Shown here piece after piece: positions 45,533 to 55,200 of a stretch of 64,000 bases of DNA. Positions within the stretch are counted from its first letter, which is position 1, and every line of letters starts with the position of its first letter. This stretch comes from Megaustenia siamemsis (Eukaryota; Mollusca; Gastropoda; Stylommatophora; Ariophantidae), in the NCBI GenBank assembly GCA_032433765.1, contig JAVIAB010000073.1, positions 69,359,087-69,423,086 on the forward strand, in the 5' to 3' direction. The notes under the pieces were generated by a model. That model was not told the DNA's origin. It searched no databases and saw nothing but the letters and a program-made list of their open reading frames with translations. Position numbers and translations under genes: made by a program.

Positions 45533-46395
45533 TTGTAACTCTCTCTTGTCGAGAAGATGTAATAATGAAAGCTGAGAGAGCTCAAATAATAATGCTTGAT
45601 AATCAACTTCTTATAACCTTGATGATCAACTTGACTGATCAATGTCGTGACCGATGATATGAACGATCGAGTGACCACTCGTCAACCTTGAAACTGAGAT
45701 CATTCTTCTTAACCACGAGCCCGAGTACCAGAGGTGCTTTAGCACGATGAGCGAGGGCTCGTGATGCTGCTTATGGCCGGATTGCTGAATGACGAGTTCC
45801 TCGCCCCTCTGATGATCTGCCCCTTGCTCAAACTGCCATGCCAGTCTTTTGGACCGCCATGATTGATGCCTCGTACTTCACGTCATTCCGCCGCGACTCT
45901 CCTTGGACCGTTATGATCTATAGTGTAGTACTTCACGTTGTAACTTATCAATTCCCCGCGATTTCTCCCAGCTCGTTCACTCGCTAGATGGTGGTAACAC
46001 TGAAGATGTTTTAATGACTCAACACAAGTCATTACTACACACAAAACATCTTTATTTGACAAGGCACATGTCCGGATCACGTAAACACATTTCACAAATT
46101 AACAGTACATATATTAACAGTGATAATTCCCTCCCTTGATTAACAATAGTGCCACCCTCAGGTGCACTCCTCATGGATGGCTAATATAGCCCAAACTCTG
46201 TGGAACTCTCTTGTCGAGTTCCCAACTCTGTGTAAACTACTTGACTAACAATTTCAATTGTGTGTCGTAGAAGCTAGTCATAAGCTCCCAAGTCTCTGAG
46301 GACCCTTACTTGAAGTTTCCCAATGATGTGGACGATCTACACGATCGATGAAAGTCTCTCTTCATGGTAGAAGCGTAGTCATAAGCTTCCTAAAC
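45533..46395. other. Non-repetitive DNA, unassigned
   Basis: GC content is higher than in most of the window and no LINE, tRNA or array features are seen. 'AACTCTCTTGTCGAG' occurs at 45.54 and 46.20 kb. A 70-codon minus-strand open frame (45,883-46,095) has no domain. It could belong to an unrecognised transposon, perhaps an LTR, but there are no paired ends to prove it. Confidence 0.35.
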
Positions 46396-46862
46396 TTTTC
46401 CGCCACGACTTCCTCGAAGTCGGCGAGATTATCCAACAACGTGTTGATTGCACTGATTTGCAATCAGTTTCTATGCCGAGAAGGTAACGCTAACCTTAAC
46501 AGCTACAATCACACTTGTTCTATATTCTTTATAAGTCTTGCTCCACGACATTCTCAAAGTCGGCGAGCGCTGGACACTGAACAAGTTTCCAACAATGTTC
46601 TACTGTGTCAATTTCACTGATTCACGATCAGTTTCTTTGCCGATAAGGTAACCCTAACCTTAACAGTGACAATCACACTGAGTCTATATTCTTCATAAGT
46701 CTTGCTCTACGACTTCCTCAAAGTCGGCGAGCGCTGGACACTTAACAAGTTTCCAACAATGTTCTACTGTCTCCATTTCGCTGATTCACAATCAGTTTCT
46801 TTGCCGATAAGGTAACCCTACCCTTAACAGTGACAATCACACTTATTCTATATTGCCATATC
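46396..46862. repeat. Three-copy imperfect tandem repeat with hairpin motif
   Basis: Three copies start with 'CGACTTCCTCGAAGTCGGCG' or close variants at 46,406, 46,546 and 46,710 (spacing 140 and 164 bp). Each also contains 'CAGTTTCTTTGCCGA', 'AAGGTAACCCTAACC' and 'GACAATCACACT'. CGACTT and AAGTCG within each copy can pair as a 6-bp stem. Confidence 0.85.
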
Positions 46863-47284
46863 TAACACAACATTTAGTAATTAACAATCACAACTCCTGG
46901 AAATAGAATAACTAAACTAATTGGCTGTCGCCCTATATCTGTCTTAACTTTCATCTATTTACAACTCCTTTCTAGTCCGCGGTAAGCTAACTGGATTTCT
47001 CTAGACGTCCGCACTGGACCCGGCTCAAAATGCACACTGACTTTTAAAATCTATGTCTATTCTCATCTCCCTACTTCCCCTGAAAACATCTCACCCATTC
47101 ACGCTTATTTCGCCTTTTTCCCAAAACAGTTCACTCACTCACACCTGACCACTTCTGCTTGTCTCCCCTAGATGTTTATTATTTCTCTACTAATATCGTC
47201 TGTTTCATTCAACTCTCATCAATGCTCTGTTTCTCTTGTTGCCCCGCTACATACCCGTTTCATACACCCTCATCTATTCCCTGT
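46863..47284. other. Unassigned DNA
   Basis: No gene or mobile element is recognised between the three-copy repeat and the second 29-bp array. Confidence 0.35.
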
Positions 47285-47495
47285 TTCATTACTTCCTGTT
47301 ACAGTTACTACTCATTGTTACTTCCTGTTACAGTTACTACTTATTGTTACTTCCTGTTACAGTTACTACTTATTGTTACTTCCTGTTACAGTTACTTCCT
47401 GTTACAGTTACTACTTATTGTTACTTCCTATTGCAGTTACTACTTATTGTTACTTCCTGTTACTGTTTATTGTTACTTCCTGTAAACTCACCGTC
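47285..47495. repeat. Minisatellite, 29-bp unit (TTCCTGTTACAG), second array
   Basis: About seven units of the same repeat as at 45.07 kb in the same orientation, with one internal shortening near 47,390 and a degenerate right end. Confidence 0.94.
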
Positions 47496-48397
47496 TAAAT
47501 GAACAAACGCCCTAACAAAATCATTTACTAGAACGCATTTAGAGGGAAAGAACTGATCCACAAAACCAAACCAATAAAAATTGAATTTGGCTCACGTTTC
47601 TCAAGTGATGAAAGTTCCTCTCATTTCATTTTACTGTTTCATGTTGAAAATATCATTTTATTTTTGTACTTTTTTAAATATTTAGTATTAGTAAGTGCAG
47701 GAAAACACAAATGAACTATCATCAATAGCCAGCAAAATTGGGCTTGAGATCAATCATGAAAAGACTAAAGTCATGAAAAGTTTAATTCCAACAGATGACA
47801 AAATATACACGGAAAACAAACCAGTAGAAGAGATCGATCACTTTATCTATCTTGGAAGTCACATTGATCGAGAAGGGGATACAAGTAAAGAAATTGGAAT
47901 CAGAATGGCTAAAGCAGCAATGTCTTTCAGAAGCCTTGAAAAGTTGTGGAAATCAAAACTAATCAGCACAAACACAAAACTTAGGCTATTCAAATCAAAT
48001 GTACTATCAACCCTTACGTATGCGTGTGAAAGCTGGAAAACAACAAGTGATATAGAAACAAAGTTGAACGCATTCGAAAATAAATATCTAAGGAAAATAC
48101 TTGGTATAGCGTGGAACGAATTCAAAACAAATGAGAAAATTAGGGAAATCGTCAATCAACCACTAATATCTTCAGTAATAAGGAAAAGACGATGGTTATA
48201 TGTTGGACATGTGATGAGAAGAGATAATAACCGAATAGCAAAGCAAGCCCTCATGTGGGAAACAACAGGTAAGAGAAAGAGAGGGAGACACTGAGAAGAA
48301 CATTGATGAGAGAGGCAAGAGCAGCAGGATTCGGCTCCCTCAATGAGATAGAGCTGCTTTCACAGAACAGAGACAAATGACGAGATTTGATAAAATA

Positions 48398-48439
48398 CGT
48401 AGGAGGTCAAAAAGTAATGCACACCAATTTTTTTCTCGG
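48398..48439. repeat. Mariner left terminal inverted repeat
   Basis: It pairs with 49,693-49,732 as a reverse complement with one 2-base difference near the tip (CGTAGGAGG against CGGGAGG). It lies next to the transposase 3' end. Confidence 0.95.
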
Positions 48440-48503
48440 AAACTATTCGGGCAAAATGTGTGAAATTTTCACAGATTGTAGCTGAACATCCCCTTTACAC
48501 TAT

Positions 48504-49575
48504 CTATTTTTCAACATAATTTCCGTCCAAGCGTATTGCCTTACGCCAACGCGAAACTAGGTCATGAATGCCTCGTTTGTACCAAGTTTTGTCCTGCTCG
48601 CGTAGCCATTTTTTAACTGCACGGATCACACCCTCATCATTGTCAAAGTGTGTCCCACGCAGGAATTTTTTGAGTGGTCCAAACAGATGGAAATCTGAGG
48701 GAGCCAGATCAGGGCTGTAAGGAGGATGGGGCAGTACAATCCAACCAAATTTGTTGATTGCTTCCCGTGTTACCAGACTTGTGTGAGGGCGTGCATTGTC
48801 ATGTTGAAGCAACAAATCTGCAGATGGCTTATTAGGCCGAACTCTGTGGAACCGATTTTTGAGTTTTGTCAGTGTATTGATGTAAGCTGTCGAGTTGATT
48901 GTCTCACCTCTTGTCATTACATCAACAAGATTCACACCATCAATGTCCCAGAAGACAGTGATCATCACCTTTCCGGCTGATGGAGATGTTTTGAATGTTT
49001 TTTCTTTTTGGTGACTGCGGATGATGCCATTCCATTGACTGCATTTTTGTTTCAGGCTCATAATAATGTGCCCACGTTTCGTCACCGGTAACAATTTTTG
49101 ACAAAAACATTTCTCCTTCAACACCGAAACGCTCCAACAATTCAGAACAGAATGTTTTCCTTTGAACTCTGTGATCATTTGTTAGGCACCGAGGAACCCA
49201 TCGAGCGCAAATCTTTGAATATCCGAGAGTTTTAAAAATTGCGATTGCACTTCCCTTGCTGACTGTAAGCTGCAATGCCAATTGCTGACTAGTGATACGC
49301 CTATCCTTACGAATAATGGCATCAGCCCGGTTTAACATGTCTGTGCTGGTAGCCGAGGCAACACGTCCAGAACGCGGTAAATCATGCAGCTCCACTCGTA
49401 CACTTTCTGCAGCTTTAATTCTCTGAACCCAGCGACTAACTGTGCTCCTATCGACTGCAGAACATTTGTACACTGCACACAGTCGTTTATGAATGTTTGC
49501 CACAGTTTCTTTTTCCGCAACCAGAAATTCTATGACAATTCGCTGTTTGTAACGGACATTGTTGACAAGCTCCAT
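48504..49575 (-). pseudogene. Mariner D,D34D transposase, one frameshift
   Basis: The N-terminal frame (from the start at 49,575) has the helix-turn-helix DNA-binding region (about residues 10-110: 'VDRSTVSRWVQRI', 'LQLTVSKGSAIAIFKTLGY'), a WVPRCL version of the mariner WVPHEL motif at 126-131, and TGDETW with the first catalytic Asp at 165. The C-terminal frame has 'LLLQHDNARPH' (second Asp), then 34 residues to the Asp in 'YSPDLAPSDFHLF', and ends near 345 total codons at 48,504, the usual length. The frames differ by one base in an A-rich stretch at about 48,995-49,010, so no complete protein is made unless this is a sequencing error. All three catalytic aspartates remain. Confidence 0.93.
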
Positions 49576-49692
49576 TTTAACGGTTCATAGATTGCGTAAT
49601 ATTTATCAGAATGCTGTGCAATTTGGTGCACATAATTGGAACATGTCATATTCCAAGTGTGCAAAATTTCATATTCCTATCTTTATTATTAG

Positions 49693-49732
49693 CCGAGAAA
49701 AAAATTGGTGTGCATTACTTTTTGACCTCCCG
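49693..49732. repeat. Mariner right terminal inverted repeat
   Basis: Forty bases ending 'TTTTTGACCTCCCG', followed by target TA. It lies upstream of the transposase start. Confidence 0.95.
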
Positions 49733-49850
49733 TATTATCTTTAAAAGAAAACTGCTAGAACAAACATTCAGATAGGAGAAGGTGTATCTTGGTCTACGCC
49801 CTATGGGCCAGCTACGGCTCGAAAGGTCAATAGATAGATAGATTAGTAAG

Positions 49851-50460
49851 TGATAAGATAGTGTTACCGTTGTGATTATGCTTGCTTGCTTGCGTTCGCC
49901 CGATGACTAAAGGAGTACTCCTCGTCATCATCAGCCTTTAAAAGTCCGTTAAGTGGGCGTGACTGCGTTGTGTTGTGGCTTGCAGTATAACTGTGTTTTT
50001 TGCGCCTTTCGGCCCAACACATCCGACTTCAGCACAACCTTTGTGATTATGAAACAATAATAACTCGACGAAAATGAAATATTCACGTTAGCATTAAAAG
50101 GTGAAAAGCACTGTTTTAAAGTTCTTTAACGCCAGAATACAATTAAGCACAGTGTAGACGGCATGAGCTAAGCATATGTAATGCGTCATTCATGACTGTA
50201 ACATTTGAATGTAGCCCTGACTTTTTAAAAATAATTAAATCATGTATGCAACATTGAACACAATAGTTGTCTCTTAAAGTTCGCGTAATTGTTCTCAGGC
50301 AGGTTGTATTGTTAAGTGACAACAGTTTTGACATTTCCTTCTGTGTTGTTCTCTAGGATTTACATCCATTAAAGCTAGAGTTTTTCTCAGCTAAAAAGGT
50401 CCGAAACGCGTTCTAGTGAATTTTCAAAATGTTACATGTCACTGACTTTTAACAACTTAC
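49851..50460. other. Unassigned DNA
   Basis: No gene, RNA or repeat family is recognised in these 600 bp. Confidence 0.35.
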
Positions 50461-50486
50461 TTACTGATTATTTCTTATTTTATTTT

Positions 50487-50770
50487 ATAAATGAGACATA
50501 AATAGGATTATAATTTTATAAATGAGTTATAAACGTGATCATAATTTGATAAATGAGTTATAAAAGTTTTAAAAAGTAAAGAGCCCCTGTCACGCCAAAT
50601 GGCATATAGGGAATATGGTGTTAGTGGCCATAATATTTTTAGACTTTCGGCACATGATTTTTGGTGTAAGGTGGTATTACGCCCGTGCCGAAATGAGTTA
50701 AAAAAAAAAAAATCATAATTTGATAAATGAGTTCTAAATATATTCACGATTTCATAAATATCCATTGTAA
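50487..50770. repeat. 31-bp tandem repeat, interrupted
   Basis: About four units with 'ATAAATGAGTTATAAA' and 'ATCATAATTTG' lie left and right of a 152-bp insertion. Units at 50,487, 50,518 and 50,549 give the 31-bp spacing, and the pattern resumes at about 50,712. Confidence 0.75.
50560..50711 (+). mobile_element. Short poly(A)-tailed retroposon
   Basis: A 152-bp insertion is flanked by a perfect 22-bp direct repeat (50,538-50,559 and 50,712-50,733, starting ATCATAATTTGATAA). It ends in 12-13 A residues immediately before the right repeat, the hallmark of LINE-mediated retroposition. The body includes 'AGAGCCCCTGTCACGCC', 'GGTGTTAGTGGCC' and 'TACGCCCGTGCCGAAATG'. No clear A and B boxes are seen, so it might be a SINE of unknown origin or a processed RNA fragment. 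Because the target is itself a 31-bp repeat, part of the direct repeat could be pre-existing. Confidence 0.65.
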
Positions 50771-50784
50771 TGTATGTGCATAGC

Positions 50785-51305
50785 ACAAACCAAATTATTT
50801 TTACAGAAAATGGAAGACATAATTTAAGACACTTTGCAATATGTCAATAGAGATGAGAAAAATGGTTCAACGGTGCTATATGGGGACAAATCTGACCAAT
50901 GGAAGCGAATCATGGACAGTGGTCAAACAAAAGAAAAAAACAATTAGTGGCAACAGAGTTAGATTTTTTTTTCAGAAGAATGTTTAGAGTTCCCTGGACA
51001 GCTAAGACGACCAACGATGAAGTTCTCAAAGAGGCCAACACAAAAATGAGTTCCTAAAATACATCAGAAAGAAATAATCGACATTTTTTTATGTCATAGC
51101 ATAAAAGAAGTAAGTTTGAATACTTGACTACAACTGGTAAAATACAGGGAAAAAGATATATCGAACGACAAATAGAGAATGTTAAGATAACTTGGTGTCG
51201 TGGCAAAGTAAACTATCAATAACAAAATTGATACGATGCAATGAAGGCATAGCTTTCAATGGATATGATCGCCTATGTGATCCGGTAGGGCACATGATAA
51301 TGAAA
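50785..51305 (+). mobile_element. LINE family A, C-terminal fragment
   Basis: It matches the 0.9-1.38 kb copy: 'AGAAGAATGTTTAGAG', 'TTCCCTGGACAGCTAAG', 'GTTCTCAAAGAGGCCAAC', and the end 'GTGATCCGGTAGGGCACA' followed by TGA TAA TGA. Stops and deletions are frequent, and nothing can be translated. Confidence 0.82.
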
Positions 51306-51875
51306 GTCATGTATGTACATCAGCGCTTTATAGTCCCGGTACATTAAGCTTTTCTCGTTTCTTCTCATTTGGATGGGGAGACAGTATCAGCGAATTGTCT
51401 TTTAGAAATAAAATCCCTGATTAAAGCAGTTCCCTATAAGTGTTACTGTTGACAGATTCTACACAGCGGGCAGGTAGGGGGCTAAACAGAACAGAATAAT
51501 CTAGCCCTTACAGGCTGACTGTCGTAGGCAAGTACTGACAACTCTGCGCATAAAAAAAAAACTACATTTACAAGCAAACAATAAATATATAACATGCACT
51601 CCAAGAGGAGCGTTATTACTTTTCTCCTTGTTGATTGTGACAATGATTGATTCGTGAGTATCTTACTCCTATCATAAAATTATGCCGTAACTGTTATTAT
51701 TGTATTAAGGTTTATATGTGAACTTTCAATCCACTGCCAAAACTGAACTGGTTGTATGTGTTTGCGACATTTCTTCTGTCAAAAAAAATCAATGTTGCAT
51801 TTTGCATTAATGACTTAATGAAATAAGAGGTCCGGACCTTTTATTTTTTGTTTCGTGTCACATCTTGATAACTAC
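51306..51875. other. Unassigned AT-rich DNA
   Basis: No feature recognised between two LINE fragments. Confidence 0.35.
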
Positions 51876-51879
51876 ATGA

Positions 51880-52255
51880 TGTGGACTATAAGGAATATCA
51901 AAGTTGAAGGAAGAGACCTGGAGACAGTTCAGAGCTACAACTACTTTGGACATACTATAACCAGTGATGGAAAATGTACAGCTGAAATGAAAATAAGAAT
52001 AGGAATGGCAAAAAGTAATTTTAATGTCATGAAGAACATACTAACATCAAAACAAATAACATCAGGGCTAAAACTAAGAATAGCAAAATGTTACATTTCC
52101 TCAATATTCCTATATGGTGCAGAAACATAGGCATTAGACAAGAAAACAGAACAGAGAATTGAAGCCTTTGAAATGAGGATATATAGAAGAATAGGTAGAA
52201 TTGGATGGAAGCAAAAGAAAACAAACGATGAATTCTTAAAACAAATAAAAATGAA
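51880..52255 (+). mobile_element. LINE family C internal fragment, joined to the satellite
   Basis: It carries 'KVEGRDLETVQSYNYFGHTI', 'TSDGKCTAEMKIRIGMAKS', 'ITSGLKLRIAKCYISSIFLY' and 'KKTEQRIEAFE', then stops matching other C copies after 'GATGAATTCTTAAAACAA' at about 52,240. The TGA-tailed 3' end is missing. The 37-bp satellite begins immediately, so the LINE was cut by an array boundary or rearrangement. Confidence 0.85.
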
Positions 52256-55200
52256 AACAACAACGGCAACAGAGGAATGTGGTGGAGTAGAGGGGCTTGA
52301 CGGCAACAGAGGAACGTGGTGGGGTAGAGGGGCTTGACGGCAACAGAGGAACGTGGTGGGGTAGAGGGGCTTGATGGCAACAGAGGAACGTGGTGGGGTA
52401 GAGGGGTTTGACGGCAACACAGGAACGTGGTGGGATAGAGGGGCTTGACGGCAACACAGGAACGTGGTGGGGTAGAGGGGCTTGACGGCAACAGAGGAAC
52501 GTGGTGGGGTAGAGGCGTCTGACAGCAACAGAGGAACGTTGAAGGGTAGAGGGGCTTGATGGCAACAGAGGAACATGGTGGGGTAGGGGGGCTTGACGCC
52601 AACAAAGGAACATGGTGGGGTAGAGGCGTCTGACAGGAACAGAGGAACGTGGTAGGGTAGAGGGGCTTGATGGCAACAGAGGAACATGGTGGGGTAGAGC
52701 GGCGTGACGGCAACAGAGGAACGTGGTGGGGTAGAGGCGTCTGACAGGAACAGAGGAACGTGGTAGGGTAGAGGGGCTTGATGGCAACAGAGGAACATGG
52801 TGGGGTAGAGGGGCTTGGCGGCAACAGACGAACATGGTGGGGTAGAGGGGCTTGATGGCAACAGAGGAACATGGTGGGGTAGAGCGGCTTGACGGCAACA
52901 GAGGAACATGGTGGTGTAGAGGAGTCTGACAGGAACAGAGGAACATGGTGGGGTAGAGCGGCTTGACGGCAACAGAGGAACATGGTGGGGTAGAGCGGCT
53001 TCACGGCAACAGAGGAACGTGGTGGAGTAGAGGGGCTTGATGGCAACAGAGGAACATGGTGGGGTAGAGGGGCTTGACGGCAACAGAGGAACATGGTATG
53101 GTAGAGAGGCTTGACGGCAACAGAGGAACATGGTGGGGTAGAGAGGCTTGATGGCAACAGAGGAACATGGTGGGGTAGAGGCGTCTGACAGGAATAGAGG
53201 AACATGGTGGGTTAGAGGGGCTTGATGATAACAGAGGAACATGGTGGGGTAGAGGGGCTTGACGGCAACAGAGGAACATGGTGGGGTAGAGGCGTCTGAC
53301 AGGAACAGAGGAACATGGTGGGGTAGAGGGGCTTGATGGCAACAGAGGAACATGGTGGGGTAGAGGGGCTTGACGGCAACAGAGGAACATTGTGGGATAG
53401 AGGCCTCTGACAGGAACAGAGGAACGTGGTGGGGTAGAGGCGCCTGACGGCAACAGAGGAACGTGGTGGGGTAGAGGCGTCTGACAGCAACAGAGGAACA
53501 TGGTGGGGTAGAGGCGTCTGACAGCAACAGAGGAACGTGGTGGGTAGAGGGGCTCGACGGCAACAGAGGAACATGGTGGGGGGTAGAGGCGTCTAACAGC
53601 AACAGAGGAACGTGGTGGGGTAGAGGCGTCTGACAGCAACAGAGGAACGCGGTGGGGTAGAGGCGTCTAACAGCAACAGAGGAACGTGGTGGGGTAGAGG
53701 CGTCTAACAGCAACAGAGGAACGTGGTGGGGTAGAGGCGTCTGACAGCAACAGAGGAACATGGTGGGGTAGAGGCGTCTGACAGCAACAGAGGAACGTGG
53801 TGGGGTTGAGGCGTCTGACAGCAACAGAGGAACATGGTGGGCTAGAGGCGTCTGACAGCAACAGAGGAACATGGTGGGGTAGAGGCGTCTGACAGCAACA
53901 GAGGAACGTGGTGGGGTAGAGGGGCTCGACGGCAACAGAGGAACATGGTGGGGGGTAGAGGCGTCTAACAGCAACAGAGGAACGTGGTGGGGTAGAGGGG
54001 CTTGACGGCAACAGAGGAACATGGTGGGGTAGAGGCGTCTGACAGCAAAAGAGGAACATGGTGGAGTAGAGGGGCTTGACGGCAACAGAGGAACGTGGTA
54101 GGATAGAGGCGTCTAACAGCAACAGAGGAACGTGGTAGGATAGAGGGGCTTGACGGCAACAGAGGAACATGGTGGGGTAGAGGCGTCTAACAGCAACAGA
54201 GGAACGTGGTAGGATAGAGGGGCTTGAAGGCAACAGAGGAACGTGGTGGGGTAGAGGGGCTTGACGGCAACAGAGGGAACATGGTGGGGTAAAGCGACTT
54301 GACGACAATAGAGGAACATGGTGGGGTACAGGCGTCTGACAGCAACAGAGGAACATGGTGGGGTAGAGGCATTTGACAGGAACAGAGGAACATGGTTGGG
54401 TAGAGGCGTCTGACAGCAACAGAGGAACATGGTTGGGTAGAGGCGTCTGACAGGAACAGAGGAACATGGTTGGGTAGAGGCGTCTGACAGGAACAGAGGA
54501 ACATGCTTGGGTAGACGCGTCTGACAGCAACAGAGGAACATGGTTGGGTAGAGGCGTCTGACAGAACCAGAGGAACATGGTGGGGTAGAGGCGTCTGACA
54601 GCAACAGAGGAACATGGTGGGGTAGAGGCGTCTGACAGCAACAGAGGAACATGGTGGGGTAGAGGCGTCTGACAGCAACAGAGGAACATGGTGGGGTAGA
54701 GGCGTCTGACAGCAACAGAGGAACGTGGTGGGGTAGAGGGGCTTGACAGCAACAGAGGAACGTGATGGGGTAGAGGGACTTGGCAGCAACAGAGGAACGT
54801 GGTGGGGTAGAGGGGCTTGACAGCAACAGAGGAACATGGTGGGGTAGAGGCGTCTGACAGCAACAGAGGAACATGGGGGGGGGGGTAGAGGGGCTTGACT
54901 GCAACAGAGGAACGTGGTGGGGTAGAGGCGTCTGACAGCAACAGAGGAACGTGGTGGGGTAGAGGCGTCTGACAGCAACAGAGGAACGTGGTGGGGTAGA
55001 GGCGTCTGACAGCAACAGAGGAACATGGTGGAGTAGAGGCGTCTGACAGCAACAGAGGAACGTGGTGGGGTAGAGGCGTCTGACAGCAACAGAGGAACAT
55101 GGTGGGGTAGAGGGGCTTGACAGCAACAGAGGAACATGGTGGGGTAGAGGCGTCTGACAGCAACAGAGGAACATGGTGGGGTTGAGGCGTCTGACAGCAA

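Larger units (their letters stand above)
48398..49732 (-). mobile_element. Mariner-family DNA transposon
   Basis: A 1,335-bp element lies inside LINE G, flanked by TA on both sides (48,396-48,397 and 49,733-49,734), the canonical Tc1/mariner target duplication. Terminal inverted repeats are 40-42 bp: left 48,398-48,439 and right 49,693-49,732 are identical except for an extra TA near the left tip, sharing 'GGAGGTCAAAAAGTAATG' and 'CACACCAATTTTTTTCTCGG'. Because of that extra TA, the left end could alternatively start at 48,402. The transposase lies between on the minus strand. Such short divergence between the ends indicates a fairly young insertion. Confidence 0.95.
47690..49850 (+). mobile_element. 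LINE family G, split by a mariner element
   Basis: The open stretch 47695-48294 (199 codons) is the best G-family sequence: 'EIDHFIYLGSHIDREGDTS', 'MSFRSLEKLWKSKLIS', 'LTYACESWKTTSDIETKLNA', 'KYLRKILGIAWNEF', 'RRWLYVGHVMRRDNNRIAKQ'. A deletion removes the usual 'GRP' after 'GKRKRGR'. The 3' end continues to 48,395, is interrupted at 48,398-49,732, and resumes with 'CTTTAAAAGAAAACTGCTAG' and 'GGGCCAGCTACGGCTCG', ending in ATAGATAGATAGA at about 49,845. It is 5'-truncated, starting after the YADD motif. Confidence 0.9.

Noticed and set aside
46640..46665. Telomere-like TAACCCTAACC.
   Set aside because: Only one or two imperfect repeats occur, inside a three-copy repeat. There is no tandem telomeric run.
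45533..47284. An LTR retrotransposon bracketed by the two 29-bp arrays.
   Set aside because: I could not find TG...CA ends, a primer-binding site, a polypurine tract or any gag/pol codons. The paired arrays are minisatellites, not LTRs.
48504..49575. A host SETMAR-like gene, because many databases name such proteins after it.
   Set aside because: No SET domain is present, and the element has its own inverted repeats and TA duplication. It is simply a mariner transposase.
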